Shown here piece by piece: positions 57,343 to 64,000 of a stretch of DNA of 64,000 nucleotides. Source of the DNA: Paenibacillus xylanexedens (lineage in GTDB: Bacteria; Bacillota; Bacilli; Paenibacillales; Paenibacillaceae); NCBI RefSeq assembly GCF_007676705.1, contig NZ_VEBF01000002.1, forward strand, positions 1,756,452-1,820,451, in the 5' to 3' direction. The notes under the pieces were generated by a model. The model made no database searches and had not been told where the DNA came from. It was given only the letters and a program-made list of their open reading frames with translations. The position numbers were made by a program, and so were the translations under genes. Positions within the stretch are counted from its first letter, which is position 1. Every line of letters starts with the position of its first letter.

Positions 57343-58371
57343 TTAATATATCAACATGGCATCGCCGAAGCTGAAGAAACGGTATTGCTCTTGGATAGCT
57401 TCCTCATATGCCTGCATAATATGTTCTCTGCCTGCAAGTGCACTAACCAACATAACCAACGTGGATTTCGGAAGATGAAAATTCGTAAGCATCCCATCGA
57501 TCACTTTAAAGGAGTAGCCTGGATAGATGAAAATACTCGTCCATCCGCTGCTTGCTTGCAGTACTCCATCTTCAAATTTGCTCCCTACCGTTTCCAAAGT
57601 ACGGCAACTCGTTGTGCCAACCGCAAAAACGCGATGTCCATTCTCTTTGGTCTGGTTAATCAGGTCTGCTGTTTCTTGTGACAAGGAGTAATACTCCTCA
57701 TGCATGACATGATCTTCTACAACGTCGACCGACATCGGTCTGAACGTTCCCAGTCCTACGTGAAGCGTAATGAAGGCCACATTAACACCTTTGGCACGAA
57801 TCTGATCCAACAATTCATCCGTAAAGTGCAATCCCGCTGTAGGTGCAGCCGCCGATCCTTCATGCTTGGCATATACAGTCTGATACCGTTCGCGGTCATC
57901 CAATGTCTCTTTGATATAAGGTGGCAACGGCATCTCGCCCAGACGGTCCAGAATCTCCTGGAAGATTCCATTATACGTAAACGTAAGTTTACGGGCCCCC
58001 ATCTCGCCCTCTTCATCTATGGTTGCCTTTAGTTCATCACCGAATACGATAACGGAACCAGCTTTCAGCTTTTTACCCGGCTTAACCAGAGCTTCCCACG
58101 TGTCGCCTTCGACATTCTTAAGCAATAACACTTCAGCTTTGGCTCCGGTATCTTCTTTTGTACCGAACAGACGGGCTGGGAGAACACGTGTATCATTCAG
58201 AATCAGTGTATCGCCAGACTCCAGAAAGTCGATTATATCAGGAAACGTTTGATGATTAATCTCACCACTATCTTTGTTCAAGGTAAGCAACCGGGATGCC
58301 GTGCGATCAAGCAACGGCGTCTGTGCAATCAATTGCTCTGGTAATTCAAAATCATATAAGTTCACATTCAT
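57343..58371 (-). CDS. queA: tRNA preQ1(34) S-adenosylmethionine ribosyltransferase-isomerase QueA
   Basis: Converts preQ1-tRNA to epoxyqueuosine-tRNA using SAM ribosyl, 342 aa, the family's usual length. Starts [28 protein letters not shown] and [20 protein letters not shown] are conserved QueA motifs. ATG at 58371 follows AAGGA about 11 nt away. It follows the SpoIID/LytB gene by a few bases, and tgt lies after it. Confidence 0.97.
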   Translation of the reverse strand: MNVNLYDFELPEQLIAQTPLLDRTASRLLTLNKDSGEINHQTFPDIIDFLESGDTLILNDTRVLPARLFGTKEDTGAKAEVLLLKNVEGDTWEALVKPGKKLKAGSVIVFGDELKATIDEEGEMGARKLTFTYNGIFQEILDRLGEMPLPPYIKETLDDRERYQTVYAKHEGSAAAPTAGLHFTDELLDQIRAKGVNVAFITLHVGLGTFRPMSVDVVEDHVMHEEYYSLSQETADLINQTKENGHRVFAVGTTSCRTLETVGSKFEDGVLQASSGWTSIFIYPGYSFKVIDGMLTNFHLPKSTLVMLVSALAGREHIMQAYEEAIQEQYRFFSFGDAMLIY

Positions 58372-58378
58372 TTTAGTT

Positions 58379-60481
58379 TCATTCCTTAACAATAGTCGCA
58401 TTTTGATAATAGTGTTTCAATATTGCCTGGTAATCATACCCTTCATCTGCCATGCCTTTGGCTCCCCATTGGGACAAACCCAATCCGTGACCATTGCCCT
58501 GACCGATAAACATGAAGGTCTGACCCTGCGTTACCGCTCTCGCTTGACCATCACCACTCATAACCACAAGTGCATTACCGGATGATGTTCCTGTGCCTGA
58601 GGAAGAAAGTACAGAGGCACCCTTTGAGCCGGTTTTACTGGCTGTTTTGCCGTCAGCGCCTAATACAGTATAACTTCCGGTCCCTGCAATATCAAATAAA
58701 GTGCTCGGTAATCCACCGAGCGCAGAGCGGTATGTATCGGCATATTTCACCGTCATAGCCTGTCCGTTGGCAGTAACTTCAAGTGCTCTTCCGGAAGGTC
58801 CACGCTTGGTAACTTCCATGGTTGAGATTGAAGCAGGAACAGACGCTGTCGTTTTACCCTGAAGGGATTTAACCAACTGGGCAGACGTGAAAGGTCCTCT
58901 CACCCAAGCATAGTCGTTGGATTGAGCCACTTTTGCCAGTACAACAGCTTCGTTGCCTGGATTCATTTTGGCTACAGGTTCCACGTTGGATTGAATTAAC
59001 GGAATGGGACGTACATTGGTATTCTGAGCCGTTACCGTCACTTTCGCCAGTCCCGCATCGGTCTTGGTCGTTAATTCTTTGATGTTATCTTCACGAATGT
59101 ACCCGCTAACGCCTGAATTGAGCAGCACATGGTACCATGTATGTAATCCTGCCTGGGCAGATGTATCTCCCGAGCTAACCACATTGGTGAACACACCTGC
59201 TCCGCCGTTCCATACCTCAGAAGGATGAGCTGTCTGGCCGCCCGCATTGGAGGAGAACACCGCTTCGACGATTTTACCACCGCTCTTGACCACTTCTCCA
59301 GCCGTTGCATCCACTGCGCTGGTTACTTTATCATTCTCCGAACCAATCCCGTTATAGGCTTGGCTAAGTGTCGTATCCACGACATTGGCAATTTTAAAGC
59401 GTTCCCCCTGTTGAAGCGCGTAAGATCGAGCAGCTACGGCTTGAACTTTCAAAGCCTCAGCAGGCCAAGAAGAATACACCTCTGCCCCTACGACAGAGTA
59501 CAGGTACTGCTCCAGCGCTACAACATTGACCAACGCCAGGTCACCACTCACGATGCTGATTTCCATATCTCCACGATACGTTCGCTGGGAACGTTCCACT
59601 ACTTTGATACCATTGCCGTTTCCTTGTACCAATGCTTTGGATTCATTACCTGCAATCGTGTAATGCGGAGCTGTTTTGAGTGCATCCGTACTTAATCCTG
59701 CATCCTGACGGATAATTAGCCCTGCACTATTGTTGACAGGTGTAAGGCTTACCCCCGGAGCTTTGGCTTCCACACTGTTCTTCAACACAGATAATTCCGC
59801 ATCCGTTGAAGCTTCACCAACCCATACCGCATAGGCTTGACTTCCCCCATTCAATTGAAGGACTGGATAAGCACTAACTCCTGTTGCTAAAAGGTTGGCT
59901 TGTGCTGCCTCGGCTTCCTGAATCGAACCATATGTTCCAGCAGACAGGCGTTTACTTCCTGTAACAGCTGGCTTTTGACCAGCCAGTTGAGCTGCTGCTA
60001 CCTTCTGTACCCGTGTAACAGCTTGTCCAGCCAGTGCCTCTGTTGCGTAGTTACCCGTGTAGAGCTGGTAGATGGTATTACCATTCAGAGTAGTTGTGAA
60101 CAGTAGCGGTTTATCCGCTGTTGCCTGCAACAACTTTGCTGCTGCAGATGCTGCCTTAAAGTCCGATGTTTCCAACACCTTCACTCGGAATCCATCAGCA
60201 CTGAAACGTACCTGCCCTGCCGGAAGGCTTACATTTGCGCCACTCTCTGATTGGATACTCCATTGTCCCGTCGATTCAAGCGTAATGAGTGGTGTAGTTG
60301 ATTTATACGTACTGCCCAGATTCGCAAACATGGCTACCCGGATCGTCTGTCCATCATTTCCTGCTGCATAAGCAGGCACTTGCAGACAACTCACTGTCAA
60401 AAGAGCTGCCGCCAGTACCTTCAATCGACGACTCCACTTCTTCGTTCGTATTGCTTTTCCCACAATCAGACTCCTCTCCAT
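58379..60481 (-). CDS. SpoIID/LytB domain protein
   Basis: Exported 700-aa protein: signal peptide ([24 protein letters not shown]), long N-terminal region (about 45-260) with repeated SPOR-like alpha/beta units, then a SpoIID/LytB lytic transglycosylase-like domain ([65 protein letters not shown]). Probably cleaves or recognises denuded glycan, perhaps at sporulation. ATG 60481 follows AAGGA; a GTG at 60463 after AGGAG is an alternative. The gene lies between ruvB and queA. Confidence 0.88.
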   Translation of the reverse strand: MERSLIVGKAIRTKKWSRRLKVLAAALLTVSCLQVPAYAAGNDGQTIRVAMFANLGSTYKSTTPLITLESTGQWSIQSESGANVSLPAGQVRFSADGFRVKVLETSDFKAASAAAKLLQATADKPLLFTTTLNGNTIYQLYTGNYATEALAGQAVTRVQKVAAAQLAGQKPAVTGSKRLSAGTYGSIQEAEAAQANLLATGVSAYPVLQLNGGSQAYAVWVGEASTDAELSVLKNSVEAKAPGVSLTPVNNSAGLIIRQDAGLSTDALKTAPHYTIAGNESKALVQGNGNGIKVVERSQRTYRGDMEISIVSGDLALVNVVALEQYLYSVVGAEVYSSWPAEALKVQAVAARSYALQQGERFKIANVVDTTLSQAYNGIGSENDKVTSAVDATAGEVVKSGGKIVEAVFSSNAGGQTAHPSEVWNGGAGVFTNVVSSGDTSAQAGLHTWYHVLLNSGVSGYIREDNIKELTTKTDAGLAKVTVTAQNTNVRPIPLIQSNVEPVAKMNPGNEAVVLAKVAQSNDYAWVRGPFTSAQLVKSLQGKTTASVPASISTMEVTKRGPSGRALEVTANGQAMTVKYADTYRSALGGLPSTLFDIAGTGSYTVLGADGKTASKTGSKGASVLSSSGTGTSSGNALVVMSGDGQARAVTQGQTFMFIGQGNGHGLGLSQWGAKGMADEGYDYQAILKHYYQNATIVKE

Positions 60482-60554
60482 GCATTTCCTTCACTTTATA
60501 TCGGGTTAACACGTAATTATTTCAATGGTTGTGGTGAATATTCAACTGGCTCGA

Positions 60555-61565
60555 TTATTTGCTGTCTCTTGGTGGAACAGGCAGACCCAAGTGATGATAC
60601 GCAAGATCTGTCACGATCCTGCCTCTTGGTGTACGCTGAATCATACCAATCTGAAGCAGATACGGTTCGTAGACATCCTCGATGGTCTGGCTTTCTTCCC
60701 CGATTGTAGCGGCGATTGTATCCAGGCCTACAGGGCCTCCCCGGAAGCTGTTGATCATGGATTTGAGCATCTTATGGTCAATCTCATCCAGGCCACGCGG
60801 ATCAATCTGGAGACGTTGCAGCGCTTCTTCTGCCAGTGTCTGCGTAATAATCCCATCACCACGCACCTGTGCAAAGTCACGTACTCGTTTTAGCAAACGG
60901 TTCGCGATCCTCGGTGTCCCACGCGAGCGCAATGCAATCTCTTCTGCAGCATCGCCGACGATCTCTACACCCAAAATTTCAGTTGAGCGTGAGACGATAT
61001 AAGCCAGCTCATCAACCGTATAGAATTCCAAGCGACTGATAACACCAAATCGGTCTCGAAGTGGAGCAGACAGCAAGCCAGCACGGGTTGTAGCCCCAAT
61101 CAGAGTGAATGGTGGCAGATCCAGTCGAACGGAACGTGCACTTGGACCTTTGCCAATCATAATATCCAATGCGGAATCTTCCATAGCCGGGTACATGACT
61201 TCTTCAACGGTACGATGCAGACGATGAATCTCATCAATAAACAAGACATCGCCTTCCTGCAGATTGGTTAACAATGCTGCAAGATCACCCGGGCGTTCAA
61301 TGGCTGGACCTGATGTAGTTCGTAAGTTAACGCCCAATTCGTTGGCAATAATATTGGCAAGTGTTGTTTTACCAAGTCCAGGTGGTCCATATAACAAAAC
61401 GTGATCTAATGCCTCATTACGAAATTTGGCAGCTTCAATATATATCTTTAAATTTTCCTTCACCTGATTCTGCCCGATATATTCATTCAGATACCGGGGA
61501 CGAAGGCTCAACTCAACATTTTGGTCCTCCATCATCAGGTTCGCGGAAATAATGCGATCATCCAT
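60555..61565 (-). CDS. ruvB: Holliday junction branch migration helicase RuvB
   Basis: AAA+ motor, 336 aa. Walker [12 protein letters not shown], Walker [12 protein letters not shown], sensor [19 protein letters not shown], and a C-terminal winged helix ending [14 protein letters not shown]. Works with RuvA and RuvC. ATG 61565 is preferred as the SD AGGTAGGG directly abuts the earlier ATG at 61571. Third in a ruvC-ruvA-ruvB run. Confidence 0.97.
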   Translation of the reverse strand: MDDRIISANLMMEDQNVELSLRPRYLNEYIGQNQVKENLKIYIEAAKFRNEALDHVLLYGPPGLGKTTLANIIANELGVNLRTTSGPAIERPGDLAALLTNLQEGDVLFIDEIHRLHRTVEEVMYPAMEDSALDIMIGKGPSARSVRLDLPPFTLIGATTRAGLLSAPLRDRFGVISRLEFYTVDELAYIVSRSTEILGVEIVGDAAEEIALRSRGTPRIANRLLKRVRDFAQVRGDGIITQTLAEEALQRLQIDPRGLDEIDHKMLKSMINSFRGGPVGLDTIAATIGEESQTIEDVYEPYLLQIGMIQRTPRGRIVTDLAYHHLGLPVPPRDSK

Positions 61566-61619
61566 ATTCATCCCTACCTTTTTTGCAGGCTACAGCTATA
61601 TTATAATATGCAATTTGTA

Positions 61620-62234
61620 TTATCCCGTAAACAGCATTTGCAGCGCCTTTTTCATCAACACATCAACGGAATCCGCTGTAGTAACATCCTTTTTCAATTT
61701 GAGCCATACTTTATCAAGCTCATTGTCAGTATACCCAAGTGCCTTGAGACCTTCACGTGCCTCATCCCAGGCAGAACCACTTCCCGACTCTTCCGATGGA
61801 GGAGCGAACAAACCTGTTGCATACGCTGCCGCGCCAAAGCTATCCAGCTTATCCTTGAGATCCAGGATCATGCGTTGTGCAGTCTTCTTGCCTATGCCTG
61901 GCAACTTGGTCAAAAACGTAAGATTCTCCTGGTAAATCGCCGTAACCACATGTTCTGGTGTACCTCCAGCGAGTATGCCCAGAGCCACTTTTGGACCAAT
62001 ACCAGATACTTCAATCAGTTTACGGAACAACCGCTGCTCATCCCGTGTAACAAATCCAAACAGCAACATCGCATCCTCACGCACATGATGGTGAGTGTAC
62101 ACGGTAATTTCGCCTTCTTGCTTCGCAAATGCAAATGGATTCGGACAGAATACGCGATACCCCACACCATGAACATCCAGCACAATATAATCATTCTCTA
62201 CATGAATGAACTGTCCTCTTAGAAAATCAATCAT
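61620..62234 (-). CDS. ruvA: Holliday junction DNA-binding subunit RuvA
   Basis: 204-aa tetramer subunit: OB domain (MIDFLRGQFIHVENDYIVLDV), helix-hairpin-helix motifs (LIEVSGIGPKVALGIL, LTKLPGIGKKTAQRMILDLKDKL) and the C-terminal domain III that binds RuvB (EGLKALGYTDNELDKVWLKL). Overlaps ruvC by 4 bases. Confidence 0.97.
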   Translation of the reverse strand: MIDFLRGQFIHVENDYIVLDVHGVGYRVFCPNPFAFAKQEGEITVYTHHHVREDAMLLFGFVTRDEQRLFRKLIEVSGIGPKVALGILAGGTPEHVVTAIYQENLTFLTKLPGIGKKTAQRMILDLKDKLDSFGAAAYATGLFAPPSEESGSGSAWDEAREGLKALGYTDNELDKVWLKLKKDVTTADSVDVLMKKALQMLFTG

Positions 62235-62740
62235 TTTCGCAATACCTCATTCAACTTGGAATTTAATGTATAAGAGTGCGCGTGGCACACGGCTACAGCC
62301 AAAGCATCCGCTACGTCATCTGGTTTAGGAACGACCTGAAGACGCAAAAACATTTTGACCATCTCCTGTACTTGCTTCTTCTCCGCTTTACCGTACCCAA
62401 CAACGGCCTGCTTGATCTGCATTGGCGTATATTCTGCAATAGGCAAACCCTTCTGCGCGGCAGCAAGTACCATGACGCCTCTGGCCTGACTGACTGACAT
62501 CGCTGTTGTAACGTTCCGATTGAAAAAGAGTTTCTCCAGCGCTACTGCGTCCGGTTTGTATTTATCAATCAATTGCACCATACCTTCATATACGTGAAGC
62601 AACCGCTCCTCTTCAGGGGTATGAGCTTCCGTCTGAATACATCCATATTGTACGGGTACCACCTTACTGCCGATTTTATCCACAAAACCAAAACCAACAA
62701 TCGCAATCCCCGGGTCAATTCCCAAAAAACGCAAAACCAT
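62231..62740 (-). CDS. ruvC: Crossover junction endodeoxyribonuclease RuvC
   Basis: RNase H-fold resolvase, 169 aa. All four acidic/His catalytic residues can be found: the Asp of LGIDPG, the Glu of ALEKLFFNR, and the DDVADALAVAVCH segment with two Asp and a His. ATG 62740 has GAGG about 5 nt upstream; TTG 62734 is possible. Notable because B. subtilis lacks RuvC and uses RecU. Ends with ATGA overlap into ruvA. Confidence 0.95.
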   Translation of the reverse strand: MVLRFLGIDPGIAIVGFGFVDKIGSKVVPVQYGCIQTEAHTPEEERLLHVYEGMVQLIDKYKPDAVALEKLFFNRNVTTAMSVSQARGVMVLAAAQKGLPIAEYTPMQIKQAVVGYGKAEKKQVQEMVKMFLRLQVVPKPDDVADALAVAVCHAHSYTLNSKLNEVLRK

Positions 62741-62895
62741 CTCTCCCTCACAAAAGCGAACATATGTATCGTTCATTTCATTATAACAAAAGATAGACCC
62801 TGCGGCAGGAAAAACTTTGTCTAACTGATTACTCGCCTTTAATCGTGAATTTTTTACATGTTATTTCGAATTTCCAAGTATTTCGGTTCAAACGA

Positions 62896-62920
62896 CAAAA
62901 AGGACATCTCTTCGATGTCC
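62896..62920 (-). terminator. Terminator of bofC
   Basis: Minus-strand GGACATC-GAAGA-GATGTCC followed by TTTTTG, 45 bases beyond the bofC stop. Confidence 0.85.
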
Positions 62921-62964
62921 TTCATCATATTTCACGTATTTTGTTGAGTGTTGTCTTATACTCG

Positions 62965-63657
62965 TTACCCGCCATTGCGGATTAAATGATGATCTTCATC
63001 CACTGCATAGTCACTGAACGTAGAGATCACACTGTCATACTCGTCTTTATCCTGAATCCGAATGCCCTGCTGCAATTGCTCCAGTACTCCTTCAGGCAAA
63101 GAACTCTCCAACGTCCCAACATCCAACTGAAAGAACGTACGAATGACCTTCTCTTCTGCTGGCTTACCCTCATACAAATTAAGATTACCTACAGCATCTA
63201 TGCTGATATACGCCTGCTCTTTACAGAGCGGTGAAAGGTCATTTATACGTTGCTTCAAATGCAGCTCATCTGATGTTCCAATGGTGGCATCCCATTCCGG
63301 ATGCTGAGCCAGCAGCATCTTCAACTGTGGTCTAGCCATTTTGCCTAACTGCTCTGTTTCCACTCCACAGATGTACTGCGTTTCCAATACTACACTCGTT
63401 AAATGATCTGGATCAGAATCCAGTTGCTCCATGAGTACTTGGATTTCCTGTTCAGATCTTGTTTCCTGCGTAACAGGTCCCATCACAGTGGTTGCTTCAC
63501 TAAAGTCAGTCGTCAGCAAACGCTCAATCGTAGATGAGATAGGCAAGCCGCTGTAAGCCAGTATCGTTACTGCAAGCAAAGCCGTAGTCATCCATAGTGT
63601 TCGTTTCCAGCGTCGCCAACGTCTCTTGAATTGTTTTCTGAAGTTAAACGTGTTCAC
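62965..63657 (-). CDS. bofC: BofC-like forespore protein (intercompartmental signalling)
   Basis: 230-aa protein with a cytoplasmic basic N-terminus, one signal-like helix and an extracytoplasmic BofC domain: ICGVETEQLG and AYISIDAVGNLNLYEGKP..EEKVIRTFFQLDVGTLESSLPEGVL, shortened here to ISIDAVGNLNLYEGKP. In B. subtilis BofC, made in the forespore, restrains SpoIVB and thus pro-sigmaK processing. GTG at 63657 follows GAAGGGG by 5 nt. It lies next to ruv genes as in Bacillus. Confidence 0.85.
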   Translation of the reverse strand: MNTFNFRKQFKRRWRRWKRTLWMTTALLAVTILAYSGLPISSTIERLLTTDFSEATTVMGPVTQETRSEQEIQVLMEQLDSDPDHLTSVVLETQYICGVETEQLGKMARPQLKMLLAQHPEWDATIGTSDELHLKQRINDLSPLCKEQAYISIDAVGNLNLYEGKPAEEKVIRTFFQLDVGTLESSLPEGVLEQLQQGIRIQDKDEYDSVISTFSDYAVDEDHHLIRNGG

Positions 63658-63820
63658 ATGAACCCCTTCTATCACTTTTTAAACCTATTGTGACCTAAAG
63701 AACGGGGCTTTATGCAGAACTAACTTGTCCTGTGAAGAGGGAAACTCCATGTGTTATGTTAAAGCGCATATTGTGATAGTATCCGACTTGTACTTATCGT
63801 AACTTATAAAGTAAACATAA

Positions 63821-63854
63821 AAAAAGTACTATCTATAATTAGATAGTACTTTTT
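63821..63854. terminator. Hairpin after the tRNA cluster
   Basis: Nearly perfect AAAAGTACTATCTA/TAGATAGTACTTTT stem with 4-nt loop, symmetrical, T tracts on both strands; ends the tRNA transcript (minus) just before tRNA-Pro. Confidence 0.85.
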
Positions 63855-63859
63855 CGAGA

Positions 63860-63933
63860 TCGGGATGACACGATTTGAACATGCGACCCCCTGGTCCCAA
63901 ACCAGGTGCTCTACCAAGCTGAGCTACATCCCG
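63860..63933 (-). tRNA. tRNA-Pro(UGG)
   Basis: 74-nt cloverleaf. Minus-strand acceptor CGGGATG/CATCCCG, D arm with AGCTCAGCTTGGTAGAGC, anticodon stem CTGGT.TTTGGGA.CCAG with anticodon TGG, T arm GTTCAAATC. No encoded CCA. Confidence 0.93.
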
Positions 63934-63940
63934 TTATATA

Positions 63941-64000
63941 TACCGGCGAGAGGACTCGAACCTCCACGGTTTCCCACTCGATTTTGAGTCGAGCGCGTCT
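63941..64000 (-). tRNA. tRNA-Leu(CAA), partial at window end
   Basis: 3' part only. Anticodon stem-loop CTCGA-CTCAAAA-TCGAG gives anticodon CAA, followed by a long variable arm (TGGGAAACCGTG) as in Leu, then T arm GGTTCGAGTCC. The 5' end lies beyond the window. Confidence 0.8.

Noticed and set aside
61521..62222. 233-codon plus-strand frame across ruvA
   Set aside because: Lies antisense to ruvA and the ruvB/ruvA gap, with no ribosome site; the ruvA reading is clearly coding.

Overview
The window looks like a chromosomal stretch of a Paenibacillus-type, endospore-forming Gram-positive bacterium. It has moderate GC, strong AGGAGG-type ribosome binding sites, frequent TTG/GTG starts, T-box leaders, sporulation genes (spoVB, bofC, a SpoIID/LytB gene, a PbpI-like PBP), and a gene order that largely repeats, in reverse, the Bacillus subtilis yrrR-alaS-cymR-hisS-relA-secDF-queA-ruv-bofC region. 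Assignments rest on reading translated sequence and motifs; no database search was run. Almost every gene lies on the minus strand.

Layout, left to right. 1-7 kb: a NodB deacetylase fused to a YkoP-like domain, an AI-2E family permease (plus strand), a class B penicillin-binding protein and a large chemotaxis receptor. 7.2-16.3 kb: two U32 proteins (tRNA U34 hydroxylation), mltG, two DUF1292 genes, ruvX, ireB and alaS behind a T-box with an Ala (GCU) specifier, then a second AI-2E permease. 16.6-21.6 kb: a zinc-ribbon/PRC-barrel pair, iscS-type cysteine desulfurase, cymR, mnmA (plus strand) and two fluoride channel subunits with rarA. 23-33 kb is the most accessory part: a LysR regulator divergent from an SDR/EamA pair, helD, a TetR/DUF4097/small membrane protein unit, an ABC exporter, a purine permease, and a 216-bp inverted-repeat-bounded intergenic element. 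33.6-38 kb: hisS-aspS-tcdA behind a T-box whose specifier reads as Asp. 38-41.5 kb: an SEC-C/TPR protein, a candidate C-rich small RNA, two general-stress genes with SigB-like promoters and one unlisted 55-codon gene. 41.5-55 kb: relA-dtd, a uracil permease (plus), comN-secD-secF, CDF-recJ-apt, spoVB (plus) and a DUF421 gene. 55-64 kb: yrzE-like gene (plus), yajC, tgt, a SpoIID/LytB gene, queA, ruvC-ruvA-ruvB, bofC and two tRNA genes (Pro, and a Leu cut by the window end).

Functionally the core is translation and tRNA maturation (AlaS, HisS, AspS, MnmA with its sulfur donor, TcdA, TrhP pair, Tgt/QueA, Dtd), recombination and repair (RuvA/B/C, RuvX, RarA, RecJ), protein export (SecD/F, YajC, ComN), stringent response (RelA) and envelope or spore assembly (PBP, MltG, SpoVB, SpoIID-like, BofC). 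No insertion sequence transposase, prophage, CRISPR array or plasmid gene was seen. The less explained items are the 216-bp element at 33140-33355, the possible sRNA at 39705-39823, and the TetR/DUF4097/2-TM module.
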